From Nocardioides luteus (GTDB lineage Bacteria > Actinomycetota > Actinomycetes > Propionibacteriales > Nocardioidaceae), in NCBI RefSeq assembly GCF_015752315.1, contig NZ_JADOVJ010000001.1, positions 1,976,501-2,040,500 on the forward strand: 64,000 bases of DNA, in the 5' to 3' direction. Shown piece by piece: positions 51,717 to 62,293 of the stretch (position 1 is its first letter; the number at the start of each line of letters is the position of its first letter). The position numbers were made by a program, and so were the translations under genes. The notes under the pieces were generated by a model. It was not told the DNA's origin, ran no database searches, and saw only the letters and a list, made by a program, of their open reading frames with translations.

Positions 51717-51766
51717 ACGCAGCCCCCGCCAACCGGTATCCACGGGACCCGGCGCGGGGGCTGCGT
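51717..51766 (+). terminator. Strong hairpin terminator after the capsid gene
   Basis: ACGCAGCCCCCGC and GCGGGGGCTGCGT form a 13-bp perfect stem with a 24-base loop, 143 bases after the capsid stop. The 297 bases between the capsid gene and the next gene hold this hairpin and no supported gene. Confidence 0.7.
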
Positions 51767-51871
51767 CATGCGTAGTGTCGGCAGCAAGACCCTCCTGAAA
51801 TTTGGGTACGGCCACCCCTGACTTCCGCTGTTCCCATCCAGTCGAGGCCGCCGCTACGTGAGCATCACGAC

Positions 51872-52489
51872 ATGGACCCAACGACGGCGATCGCCTGGGT
51901 GAGCGCGGGCAGCGGTCTGGTCGGCGCACTCATCGGCGCGGGCAGCGCTCTCGGCGGCAAGTGGGTGGACGCGCACCATGCACGGAAGGCCGAGAAGCGT
52001 AGGGAGGCCAACGACCTCTTGGCCCGATTCTGGGAGGCGGCAGACCGCTACTGGCGGACGTCCAAGTCGCTGCGAGACATCGTCGAAGACCTCCAAGCCT
52101 CCCGCCAGGCCGGGCATCCGACCGATGACCTCAACGTGAGCCGCGAGCGAGCGATCGCTGAGATGAACAGCGCGCAACTCGATGCCCGATTCCTCCTGGC
52201 GAAGATGCGGCTCAACGGATGGCCGATCGCTCGCACCGCCGAATCACTCTTGGTGGCGTCGCAGTTCAAGGTGTTGGTGGATCCAGCCTCCGTCCACAGG
52301 ATGCATACCGCCGCGCTCAGAGCGTTCGAGAAGGAGGCGCGCGCGATGACCGGAGCGAAGGACCCTGACCGGCAGGATCGTCGGCTCTTTCCTCGGACGC
52401 GCCGAGCATGGCAGCGCATCAGTTTCGACTACTTGTTGTGGGCGCTCTCTCGGCTCAACCGGACCTCCGGGCGCTCCGGGGAGCAATGA
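51872..52489 (+). CDS. Single-TM membrane protein with cytoplasmic helical domain (element cargo)
   Basis: 205 residues. N-terminal Gly-rich hydrophobic segment 'AWVSAGSGLVGALIGAGSAL' (a glycine-zipper type helix), then a basic, helical cytoplasmic part: 'KRREANDLLARFWEAADRYW', 'RERAIAEMNSAQLDARFLLA', 'ALRAFEKEARAMTGAKDPDR'. No family recognised. Membrane-anchored helical proteins of this build occur in phage-defence islands, so a defence or superinfection role is possible but only inferred. No ribosome site stands out before ATG 51872. Confidence 0.7.
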   Translation: MDPTTAIAWVSAGSGLVGALIGAGSALGGKWVDAHHARKAEKRREANDLLARFWEAADRYWRTSKSLRDIVEDLQASRQAGHPTDDLNVSRERAIAEMNSAQLDARFLLAKMRLNGWPIARTAESLLVASQFKVLVDPASVHRMHTAALRAFEKEARAMTGAKDPDRQDRRLFPRTRRAWQRISFDYLLWALSRLNRTSGRSGEQ

Positions 52490-52553
52490 TCGCCCGGACA
52501 TCACCGGCGTCGCAGCGGGTTCTGGCTTGCCGCCAGCCGCAGGGTTCCCGGCT

Positions 52554-53279
52554 CTAGTTCTTAGCCTTCGCGGCATCCCGTCGCGCCTTGCGCGCTTCCC
52601 GCATCGCCTTCTTCTCCGCGGGCTGAACGTACAGGGTGATCGTGGCCTCCTCGATCAGATTCGCGACGTCCGCGACCTCTTCGGCCGAGTAGACGAGACC
52701 ATCATGGATGGAGTCGTTGCCGAGCATCCGAGCCTCGTGCAGATCGTCCACCAGATCTCCGTCGAGGCCCTTCGTCTTCAAGTCCTCGATCCTGGCGTAC
52801 AAGTTCTGGCCGGTCGCGCCCCGCTCCTTCACCAACTCCTCGACCGCTGCCCGGTACATCACCCCGGCAGCGCGTAGCGCCCCTGCCTGCTCACACGTGG
52901 ACGCCTCCCCATACAGCGACCGGATGGCGTCCGGGACGGTCTCATGCAACTCCCTAGGCGAGGGATTGGGGTAAACCATCTCCCGACCGATCAGTCGCGG
53001 TGCCATGCGAGCAAGAAATGCGCCCGGGTCCTCATCGTCGCTCAGTGTCGAAGCTGGCGCTGCGGCCCAACGCTCCCGCCAGATCACGGTCTTCTTGCAG
53101 TGGAGACACCGCAGAATGAGCAGGTTCATCCATGCAGTTGCGGTCGGAATCCTCTGGGCTTGTCCCTCTGAGTCGATGTTGAAGTGCACTGTCGGCCAGG
53201 CCCGCATCAATTGCTCGCGCTTGAAGGCCGACCCGTGGTGGCAGTTCGGGCAGTCACCCGTCAGGTTCTTAAAGTCCAC
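52554..53279 (-). CDS. DUF4145-domain protein (element cargo)
   Basis: 241 residues. An N-terminal ribbon 'LTGDCPNCHHGSAFKREQLM' with a second pair in 'ILRCLHCKKTVIWRERWAA', then the DUF4145 helical core 'LYGEASTCEQAGALRAAGVM', 'YRAAVEELVKERGATGQNLY', 'HEARMLGNDSIHDGLVYSAE', and a Lys/Arg-rich tail. DUF4145 domains are found in restriction and other phage-defence contexts, alone or fused to nucleases. It is transcribed against the capsid gene, as accessory modules often are. Function of this stand-alone form is unknown. Confidence 0.85.
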   Translation of the reverse strand: MDFKNLTGDCPNCHHGSAFKREQLMRAWPTVHFNIDSEGQAQRIPTATAWMNLLILRCLHCKKTVIWRERWAAAPASTLSDDEDPGAFLARMAPRLIGREMVYPNPSPRELHETVPDAIRSLYGEASTCEQAGALRAAGVMYRAAVEELVKERGATGQNLYARIEDLKTKGLDGDLVDDLHEARMLGNDSIHDGLVYSAEEVADVANLIEEATITLYVQPAEKKAMREARKARRDAAKAKN

Positions 53280-53457
53280 AGCAGGTCAGCCTAGGGCTGG
53301 CCTCCGACGACTTCGGGCAGTTCACGCGAACTACGAGCGTCCTCATTGCGCTCGGTGCCGTCCGCCTCCTAGGCGGTCACGAGCCCAGCAGCCAGCATCG
53401 CCGCCATTACATCCTGGCCCCGGGGAAAGCGCCGTGGCTGGTGTGACACACATCGTG

Positions 53458-53694
53458 TTAGCCCTCGGGGAGGGTCCCGTTGTCAGCCAAGGCCGTCCGT
53501 ACCGCCTGCGCCCAGTCGTCGTGGCTGGCTGGGTCGCTGCGAAGGTACTCGAGGAAGAGGAGCAGGCCCTCGTCCGGGCTCGTCTCGAGGGACACGTACT
53601 GCTCCGTCAGATAGAAGGCTGCGCGGAACGCCGCTGCCGTGCCCACCTCGATGGGAGTCGAGTCATCCACGTTCACCATCTCCGCTCTAGCCAC
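53458..53694 (-). CDS. Small acidic protein overlapping the middle hydrolase tail
   Basis: 78 residues from GTG 53694: 'RAEMVNVDDSTPIEVGTAAA', 'FYLTEQYVSLETSPDEGLLL', 'SHDDWAQAVRTALADNGTLP'. Acidic, mostly helical, similar in build to small immunity proteins. It overlaps the end of the hydrolase tail fragment by 22 bases in another frame, the same arrangement as the gene at 53884 has with the intact hydrolase. So it was probably expressed by coupling to the host gene when this was the outer element end. No family recognised. 53280-53457 holds no gene. Confidence 0.6.
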   Translation of the reverse strand: MARAEMVNVDDSTPIEVGTAAAFRAAFYLTEQYVSLETSPDEGLLLFLEYLRSDPASHDDWAQAVRTALADNGTLPEG

Positions 53695-53868
53695 TCCGGA
53701 ATCGATCCACGCTCGGCGCCGAGGGTCGAGTCGTCGCCGTGGCCGGGGTAGAACCAGGTGTCGTCGGGGAGGGCGGCGAAGATGCGCGCCTGCAAGTCGG
53801 CCATGAGGCTGTCGAAGTCAGAGTCAGTTGTTGTCCGTCCAGGACCCCCAGGGAAGAGCGAGTCGCCT
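53673..53868 (-). pseudogene. Second, orphan 3' tail of the MBL hydrolase gene (middle att junction)
   Basis: Reading from about 53868 to TGA at 53673: 'GDSLFPGGPGRTTTDSDFDS', 'LMADLQARIFAALPDDTWFY', 'PGHGDDSTLGAERGSIPEWL', 'ERRW'. It matches the element-supplied tail of the intact gene at 54240 more closely than the native tail at 45445 (shared 'PGRTTT' and 'GSIPEWL'). It has no upstream coding part; homology ends at GGCGAC, beyond which lies remnant-element DNA. It marks a former att site between two stacked elements. Confidence 0.8.
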
Positions 53869-53883
53869 GGGGCCTACGAAATG

Positions 53884-54261
53884 TCATTCCCTACGCATTA
53901 GGTCGACTGCTCTCGCCGCAAGTTCTTGAACCGTTGGCCACAGCCCATCGTTGTACCAATCGCGATCCGGAGCGCTAGGTCCCTGGCGATCGGAGACCGT
54001 GATAACGGCTTGGACGACGGAGCGACAGGCATCCGCCTCGGCTTCGCTTTCGAGGATGGTGCCGATCGATTGCTTCGGGTCATAGACGTCCCAAGGGGTG
54101 TCGTCAACGACTGCATGGATTGCTTCGGTGAGGTTGTACATGCGTGTATCCCAGCCGTCCGCCGTCAACGCCGGGGGCGGACTTGCAATAACTTCGAGGG
54201 CCTGAAGCACGTCCGTGCGCCGGTTGGGCCATTCGACACTCACCAGCGCCTCGCGAGCCAT
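53884..54261 (-). CDS. Small protein translationally coupled to the MBL hydrolase gene
   Basis: 125 residues from ATG 54261, overlapping the last 22 bases of the hydrolase gene in another frame. '[20 protein letters not shown]', 'MYNLTEAIHAVVDDTPWDVY' and 'PTVQELAARAVDLMRRE'. Soluble and acidic; no family recognised, immunity-protein-like in size. It is the only gene left of the outer element remnant. Its overlap with the reconstituted host gene implies expression from the host promoter. Confidence 0.6.
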   Translation of the reverse strand: MAREALVSVEWPNRRTDVLQALEVIASPPPALTADGWDTRMYNLTEAIHAVVDDTPWDVYDPKQSIGTILESEAEADACRSVVQAVITVSDRQGPSAPDRDWYNDGLWPTVQELAARAVDLMRRE

Positions 54262-54920
54262 TCCGGGATCGAACCACGCTCGGCGCCGAGCGTTGAGTCA
54301 TTTCCGTGGCCGGGGTAGAACCACGTCTCGTCTGGGAGCTTGTCGAACACTTTCTCCTGCAGGTCGCTCATGATCGAGTCGAAGTCCTCGGGGGTTGTTG
54401 TCCGTCCAGGACCCCCAGGGAAGAGACTGTCGCCCGTCCACAGATGGGGCGTGCCCTCCGGGTCGCGGTAGAGCAGCGCGACCGAGCCGGGGGTGTGCCC
54501 GCGAAGCGCGATCACCTCGAGGGTGCAGTCGCCGACGGCGACGGTGTCGCCGTGGGAGAGCGTGCGAGCGATGGGTACGCCGGTGGCCTCCGTGATCGCG
54601 GTCGCGTCGGCCTCCCCGGCGAGAGTCGCCGCGCCGGTCGCTTCGACGACGTCCGCGAGGGCGCGATGGTGGTCCCAGTGCTGGTGGGTGGTGACGACGG
54701 TGGCCAGGTTCTCGCCGACGAGGGGGAGCAGGGTCTCGGGCTCGGCGGCAGCGTCGACGAGCAGCTGCTCGCCGGTGGATCGGCACCGCAGCAGGTAGCA
54801 GTTGTTGGACATCTGCGCGTCGACGGCGACCTTGGTGAGGGTCAGTCCGCCGAGCTCGCGCACGTCGGCCGGGCCGCCCGGTTTCACCGCGCCTGTATAA
54901 GTGGTAGGGGCATCGCTCAT
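54240..54920 (-). CDS. MBL-fold metallo-hydrolase (glyoxalase II-like), 3' end supplied by the mobile element
   Basis: 226 residues. Metal site 'VVTTHQHWDHHRALADVVEA' (H-x-H-x-D-H), 'RGHTPGSVALLYRDPEGTPH' (third His), 'LWTGDSLFPGGPGRTTTPED' (Asp) and 'WFYPGHGNDSTLGAERGSIP' (final His). It is a zinc/iron hydrolase of the glyoxalase II-like group, substrate unknown, next to uvrA as in many actinobacteria. Codons after about 54420 differ from the native end left at 45445 ('PGRTTTPEDF' against 'VGNTQQDPVR'), so the gene is a host-element hybrid kept in frame. ATG 54920 chosen; a longer frame adds four residues. Confidence 0.92.
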   Translation of the reverse strand: MSDAPTTYTGAVKPGGPADVRELGGLTLTKVAVDAQMSNNCYLLRCRSTGEQLLVDAAAEPETLLPLVGENLATVVTTHQHWDHHRALADVVEATGAATLAGEADATAITEATGVPIARTLSHGDTVAVGDCTLEVIALRGHTPGSVALLYRDPEGTPHLWTGDSLFPGGPGRTTTPEDFDSIMSDLQEKVFDKLPDETWFYPGHGNDSTLGAERGSIPEWLARRW

Positions 54921-55014
54921 GCGCCTATGCAAGCACGTCGGACACGGTCAGAAGTAAAATGTCGGTGCTCCGTGAGAGGGTGCCGTCTGGGAGTCTTCCC
55001 AGCGTCGTATGATG

Positions 55015-55028
55015 CGAACATCTGTTCG
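55015..55028. promoter_or_regulatory. LexA (SOS) box upstream of uvrA
   Basis: CGAACATCTGTTCG, a perfect GAAC-N4-GTTC palindrome, 41 bases before the uvrA GTG and overlapping the probable promoter. Confidence 0.88.
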
Positions 55029-55069
55029 ACGCGGTAGCGCGATGCGATAGCACTGGACGAGGAAAGAAC

Positions 55070-58024
<2,955 letters not shown>

Positions 58025-58100
58025 CCCCGAGTCCGAGATTTGCCTGAAGGTTTGCGCTCGGCGAGCGACGTCGCTCTGCGGGGTGCCTATTCTGGGCGGC

Positions 58101-58526
58101 ATGAGTGAATCTCGAATCACCCGCCGGAAGGTCGTAGGCGGGGCCGCGGTCACGGTCGTCGGTGTCCCGCTCCTCGCAGCGTGCGGTGGCAGCGACTCCG
58201 GCGGCTCCGGCAGTGGCGGCGGGTCCGGGTCCGCGGAAGGCGGTCCGCTCGTCGCGACGAGCGAGGTCCCGGTCGGCGGGGGAGTGATCGTCGCCGACCG
58301 CAACCTGGTGGCCACCCAGCCGACCGAGGGCACGTTCAAGGTCTTCTCCGCGATCTGCACCCACCGCAGCTGCCCGGTCACGAAGGTCGCCGGCGGCACC
58401 ATCGACTGCCCCTGCCACGGCAGCCGCTTCTCGATCGAGGACGGCTCGGTGGCACAGGGCCCCGCGGAGAGCCCACTGGAGGAGGTCGCCTTCGAGGTGA
58501 TCGACGGAGAGATCGTTCCCAGCTGA
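58101..58526 (+). CDS. Rieske [2Fe-2S] lipoprotein with Tat signal
   Basis: 141 residues. 'ESRITRRKVVGGAAVTVVGV' is a twin-arginine signal followed by the lipobox 'PLLAACGG' (Cys near 33); then a Ser/Gly linker and a compact Rieske domain with 'FSAICTHRSCPVTKVAGGTI' (C-x-H) and 'DCPCHGSRFSIEDGSVAQGP' (C-x2-H). Folded in the cytoplasm, exported by Tat, anchored outside. It carries electrons; partner unknown. ATG at 58101 begins MSESRITRR. Confidence 0.93.
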   Translation: MSESRITRRKVVGGAAVTVVGVPLLAACGGSDSGGSGSGGGSGSAEGGPLVATSEVPVGGGVIVADRNLVATQPTEGTFKVFSAICTHRSCPVTKVAGGTIDCPCHGSRFSIEDGSVAQGPAESPLEEVAFEVIDGEIVPS

Positions 58527-58573
58527 CGACTCGGCCGACCGGAGCGACGTCTCGGCAGAGGCTCCTCGAAGGA

Positions 58574-59857
58574 TCAGGTCCGCGCGAGCGCCTGTGCGCG
58601 CCACAGCTCGTCGCGCGGCGAGCGCCGGCGGTCCAGGCGGGCATCGAGGAGCACCCGGGCCTCGTCCCAGCGGTCGGCACGGAGCAGCGCGGCGATGCGG
58701 GCCTCCTCGATGATCTCCCGCTGCGCGTCCGAACCGCCGAGCCGGCGGATCGAGGGCGCCAGCAGGGCGAGCCGGTCGGCGGCGGCCGAGTTCTCGTCGC
58801 GGGCCATCAGCCCCAGCGCCTCGGCGAGCGGGGAGACGACGGTGGCCATGGTCGGGTGTACGTGCCCGGCGGCCCACGACCTCAGCTCGTCGAGCGCGCC
58901 GGCGTCACCGGTGGCGAGGTGGGTGACCGCGGTGTGCATGGCCAGGAACGGGGTGGCGGGCCGGGTCATCGTCTCGCGGCCGGTGACACGTATGACCTCG
59001 GCGATGTCGGGCACGTCGTGCGCCCCCGGGGTGAGGGCCCAACGGAACAGCAGCGAGCCGGAGTCGACCAGCGCCCGGCAGCCCAGCGCGTGGCCGGGCT
59101 GGAGCTGGGACTCGTAGCGGCGGCGTACGGCGTCCAGGTCGCCGAGCGAGAGCTCATGGAGCGCGGCGTGCCAGGAGAAGTGGGAGAGCGAGTCGATCTC
59201 GGCGCCGTCGCCGAGCACCCACGACGACATCCAGGACAGACCCGCCTCGTGGTCGCCGGTCTCGTAGTGCGCGTGCGCGCGGGCGTGGGCGGAGTGGCCG
59301 GCGCCGGGCTCCACCGCCAGCGAGGCGCAGGAGAGCGACATCGCGTCGTCGAAACGGCGCTGCTCCTGGCGTACGAAGGCGAGCAGGCCGGCGAACCACC
59401 AGTCGTCGCCGTAGGCGGGCGCGGCGCGCTCCACGATCGCCCACGCCTCCTCGGGCACCTCGGTGGCGCCGGCGAAGGCGATGGTCGGCACCGCGGTCGA
59501 CAGGAGCAGAGCGTCGCGCGGGAAGGCTGCCAGATGGTCGATCAGCGGCCGCGGGTTGCCACCGATGTGTGCGTCGATCGCGTGGACGTGGCTGCGCTCC
59601 CGCTCGGTCGCCCGCTGGGCGTGGAGCCGGGCCTGACGCAGGCGCGCGGCGACGTCGACGGGAGCGCACATCTCGTGTCCGAGCAGGGCGAGCGCGGCGT
59701 GGCCGAGCGCGAAGGTCGGGTCGAGGACGATCGAGGCCGCGAACGAGGACAGCGCGCCGTCACGCAGGCGAAGCACGTCGAGCAGCCCCTGGGAGTAGGC
59801 GAGGGCGGCTTCGTCACTGGTGGTCAGTGCGTATCCATAGCGGTCACGACAAGGCAC
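58574..59857 (-). CDS. TTC38-like tetratricopeptide repeat protein
   Basis: 427 residues. 'DRYGYALTTSDEAALAYSQG' and 'SIVLDPTFALGHAALALLGH' match the TTC38 family start; repeated helix pairs follow ('RERSHVHAIDAHIGGNPRPL', 'FDDAMSLSCASLAVEPGAGH', 'HYETGDHEAGLSWMSSWVLG', 'FSWHAALHELSLGDLDAVRR'). A soluble scaffold, no enzyme signature. Start ATG 59857. It converges on the Rieske gene. Function unknown. Confidence 0.8.
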   Translation of the reverse strand: MPCRDRYGYALTTSDEAALAYSQGLLDVLRLRDGALSSFAASIVLDPTFALGHAALALLGHEMCAPVDVAARLRQARLHAQRATERERSHVHAIDAHIGGNPRPLIDHLAAFPRDALLLSTAVPTIAFAGATEVPEEAWAIVERAAPAYGDDWWFAGLLAFVRQEQRRFDDAMSLSCASLAVEPGAGHSAHARAHAHYETGDHEAGLSWMSSWVLGDGAEIDSLSHFSWHAALHELSLGDLDAVRRRYESQLQPGHALGCRALVDSGSLLFRWALTPGAHDVPDIAEVIRVTGRETMTRPATPFLAMHTAVTHLATGDAGALDELRSWAAGHVHPTMATVVSPLAEALGLMARDENSAAADRLALLAPSIRRLGGSDAQREIIEEARIAALLRADRWDEARVLLDARLDRRRSPRDELWRAQALART

Positions 59858-59927
59858 ATAACCATACTAGACCACTAGACTTTAAAACCCAGTGTGGCAC
59901 GGCCAGATTTCCCCCAGAGTGTGGATG

Positions 59928-60947
59928 TCAGCTGGGCACCGCGAAGGCGTGCGTCATCCAGGACCTGTGGGTGGGGTCTGGCGGCGTCTCGTCGGTGAGG
60001 GGAGGCGTCGTTCCCTGGATGCCGCCGGTGTGGCCGGAGAGGTACTCGGCCTTGACGTAGGCGTAAAGGCGGTCGCACCCCGCCACCCGGCTCACCTTCG
60101 TGTAGAGCGGGATGGCCTTGTGGTGCGTCTGATCGTTCACCGCCACGTCGGTCCGCGCGATCGGCGCCGACGCGCATACGGTGCTCCCGTTCATCAGGCG
60201 TACGTACAGGGTAAACCGGGCCACCGAGGTGTCCGAGGATTCGCAGTCCGGCTCCTGGTTCCCATCGGCGTCGTCGGGCCAGCATGACTGGAACTCCGTG
60301 TCTGCGATGACGGCGACCTCGGTGTAGTCGGTCGGCAGCGTGCGGTCGAGCTTGGAGACGTAGAGCTCTTTCGTCAGCGTCGTCGGCGGACCGGCCGGTT
60401 CAGCGACCTGGATCGGTTGGCCCGAGGCATCCTCCTTGATGTCTGTCCCGGCGAACCTCAGCTCGCCACTCACCGTCATCGAGGACACGTTGGGGCTCAG
60501 GGAGATGGTCCTCAGATAGATGCTGCAGGTCATCGTGCCGCTGCTGGTCGCCTGGACCAGGAGCCGGGTGATGATCGAGATGGACTGCCGGTCCTCGAGC
60601 CCGGTCGGCGGGTCGATGTTCTCGCCCATCACGGCGCTTCCCGAACCTGCGCCGGAGCAGATGACCTCGTTGTCCACCAGGTTGACGTGTGCGGAGTCGT
60701 ACGCATTCAGCTTGGAGTAGAGATAGGCGGTCTGCCCTGCCGTTACCTGCTCAGTGACGGTCTCCAGCCGGACCACCTTCTGATAGACCGTCTGCCCAGG
60801 CCGAGGGGCCGCTGGGATCCCGGTGATCACCCGCGGCGCGAACGTGACGGCTTGGGCTGCCGGCGCCACCAGGACCAAGGAGCCCGCGAACGTTGCTACA
60901 AAGACGACGATTGCGAGCAACCGATGCCTTCCCGAGACCATCTTCAT
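59928..60947 (-). CDS. Secreted protein of unknown function
   Basis: About 339 residues. 'HRLLAIVVFVATFAGSLVLV' and 'APAAQAVTFA' give a Sec signal with AxA cleavage. The mature part is beta-rich: 'QKVVRLETVTEQVTAGQTAY', 'STLRTISL'-type strands, several Cys pairs ('CSGAGSGSAVMGENIDPPTG', 'CWPDDADGNQEPDCESSDTS', 'RVAGCDRLYAYVKAEYL'). No catalytic motif seen. ATG 60947 has GAGGAG eight bases upstream; GTG 60956 is less likely. Confidence 0.7.
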   Translation of the reverse strand: MKMVSGRHRLLAIVVFVATFAGSLVLVAPAAQAVTFAPRVITGIPAAPRPGQTVYQKVVRLETVTEQVTAGQTAYLYSKLNAYDSAHVNLVDNEVICSGAGSGSAVMGENIDPPTGLEDRQSISIITRLLVQATSSGTMTCSIYLRTISLSPNVSSMTVSGELRFAGTDIKEDASGQPIQVAEPAGPPTTLTKELYVSKLDRTLPTDYTEVAVIADTEFQSCWPDDADGNQEPDCESSDTSVARFTLYVRLMNGSTVCASAPIARTDVAVNDQTHHKAIPLYTKVSRVAGCDRLYAYVKAEYLSGHTGGIQGTTPPLTDETPPDPTHRSWMTHAFAVPS

Positions 60948-61054
60948 CGGTGCCACTCCTCATCGAGATCGGGACAGGCGCGAACTGCGGCAACCCGCGC
61001 AGGGCGTGTTCACCGAGAACCTAGGAGCGGCGAGATTTCGCCGTCAAGGGAAAT

Positions 61055-62116
61055 TCAGCCCCTCGGCGGGTGGGCGTCAGTGGGCCTTGGGCGTAGCTCG
61101 CCGGAGCCGCGAGGGATCAGCCGAGCGCCGATGGTGACCGTCTGTGGCGGGCCGGCGGTGTCGCCGGCGATGCGCTGGAAGAGCAGCCGTGCGGCGGCCG
61201 CGCCCATGGCGCCGGGGTCCTGGGCGATGACGGTGAGGCCGGGCTGGAGGAGGTCGCCGAGCTCGACGTCGTCGAACCCGACGAGCGCCAGTCGGGTCGA
61301 GCGCCGGGCGAGCTCGCGCAGCACGCTGACGGTGGTGCGGCTGTTGCCGCAGAGCAGCGCCGTCGCCGGTGACGGCCCGGCGAGCAGCCGGTCCAGTGCG
61401 GCAGCGGTCGAGTCGGGCGACGGCCGTGCCTGGGTGACGAGCTCGTCGGAGAAGGGGATCCCGGCGGACTCCAGCGCCTCACGGTAGCCGCGCAGCCGCT
61501 CGCCGGCGGTGTAGATCTCGGGCGCGTCGCCGATGAAGCCGATACGGCGATGCCCGTGGGAGAGGAGGTGCTCCACTCCGCGCCGGCTGCCGCCGAGGTT
61601 GTCGGTGAGGACCATGTCGGCCTCGATGTCGCCGGGCGGGCGGTCGACGAACACGACCGGGATGCCGGCCCGCATCTCGGGCAGGAGGTAGGAGTGGCTC
61701 GTCCCCGCCGGCACGATGATCAGACCGTCGACGCGCCGCTCGCAGAAGGCGAGCGCGAGGTCGCGCTCCCGGTCGGCATCCTCCGCCGAGGATCCGGCGA
61801 AGACCATCGTCCCGTGCTCCCGGGCGACGTCCTCGACCGCGCGGGACAGGATCGAGTAGAACGGGTCGGCGACGTCCTCGAGCAGCAACCCGACGGTGCC
61901 CGACCGTCCCTGCCGGAGGTCGCGGGCGCTGGCATTGCGCCGGAACCCGAGCTGCGCGATCGACTCGAGCACCGATGCCCGGAGGTCGTCGTTGACGTTG
62001 GACTCGCCGTTGACCACCCGTGAGACGGTCTTCAGGCTCACCCCGGCCGCCGCCGCGACATCCTTCATGGTCGGGCGGCGCTGCTGACGGGTCTGGTCGG
62101 ACGGGGGTGATGCCAC
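61055..62116 (-). CDS. LacI-family transcriptional regulator
   Basis: 353 residues. HTH and hinge 'TMKDVAAAAGVSLKTVSRVV' and 'NGESNVNDDLRASVLESIAQ', then a periplasmic-binding-like effector domain ('TVGLLLEDVADPFYSILSRA', 'VFVDRPPGDIEADMVLTDNL', 'RRIGFIGDAPEIYTAGERLR'). It binds a sugar and represses. It is divergent from the GH92-type gene with two TGACAAC-type operators between them, so it very likely controls that gene and itself. GTG 62116; a longer frame has no start with a ribosome site. Confidence 0.93.
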   Translation of the reverse strand: MASPPSDQTRQQRRPTMKDVAAAAGVSLKTVSRVVNGESNVNDDLRASVLESIAQLGFRRNASARDLRQGRSGTVGLLLEDVADPFYSILSRAVEDVAREHGTMVFAGSSAEDADRERDLALAFCERRVDGLIIVPAGTSHSYLLPEMRAGIPVVFVDRPPGDIEADMVLTDNLGGSRRGVEHLLSHGHRRIGFIGDAPEIYTAGERLRGYREALESAGIPFSDELVTQARPSPDSTAAALDRLLAGPSPATALLCGNSRTTVSVLRELARRSTRLALVGFDDVELGDLLQPGLTVIAQDPGAMGAAAARLLFQRIAGDTAGPPQTVTIGARLIPRGSGELRPRPTDAHPPRG

Positions 62117-62144
62117 GTGCTCAGCGTAGACGCAGATCCGAGCG

Positions 62145-62158
62145 TGACAACGATGTCG
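62145..62158. promoter_or_regulatory. LacI-type operator, imperfect copy
   Basis: TGACAACGATGTCG differs by two bases from the perfect palindrome at 62232, with centres 87 bp apart. It lies 29 bases upstream of the regulator's own start, suiting autoregulation or looping. Confidence 0.6.
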
Positions 62159-62231
62159 CGATTCTTCTCGCATATCGGTCCAAATCACGGGGTGATCCGA
62201 GATCGCCCGCGTAAATCCTGCACAAACGCGT

Positions 62232-62245
62232 TGACAACGTTGTCA
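62232..62245. promoter_or_regulatory. LacI-type operator, perfect palindrome
   Basis: TGACAACGTTGTCA with the central CG typical of LacI/GalR sites; it overlaps a TTGACA -35-like hexamer (62231-62236) facing the GH92 gene. Binding would block that promoter. Confidence 0.8.
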
Positions 62246-62293
62246 TGACCCGGTTCCATCTGGGATGGCCCCCATGTGAAGGAGATCACACCG

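Larger units (their letters stand above)
45626..54424. mobile_element. Serine-integrase element with lone HK97 capsid gene, inserted in the MBL hydrolase gene
   Basis: Left end at about 45626-45630 (severed hydrolase 3' end) and right end at about 54418-54424, where the hydrolase frame changes from host-like to element-supplied tail. Contents: large serine recombinase, small genes, RecA-like ATPase, CCTACAC repeats, small zinc-ribbon and acidic genes, HK97 major capsid protein, membrane protein, DUF4145 and two small genes. No portal, terminase, protease, tail or lysis gene is present. A third hydrolase tail at 53673-53868 divides it into a main ~8.2-kb element and a ~0.55-kb remnant of a second. 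A shared GGGAA/GGAA core is consistent with serine-integrase att sites. Confidence 0.8.
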
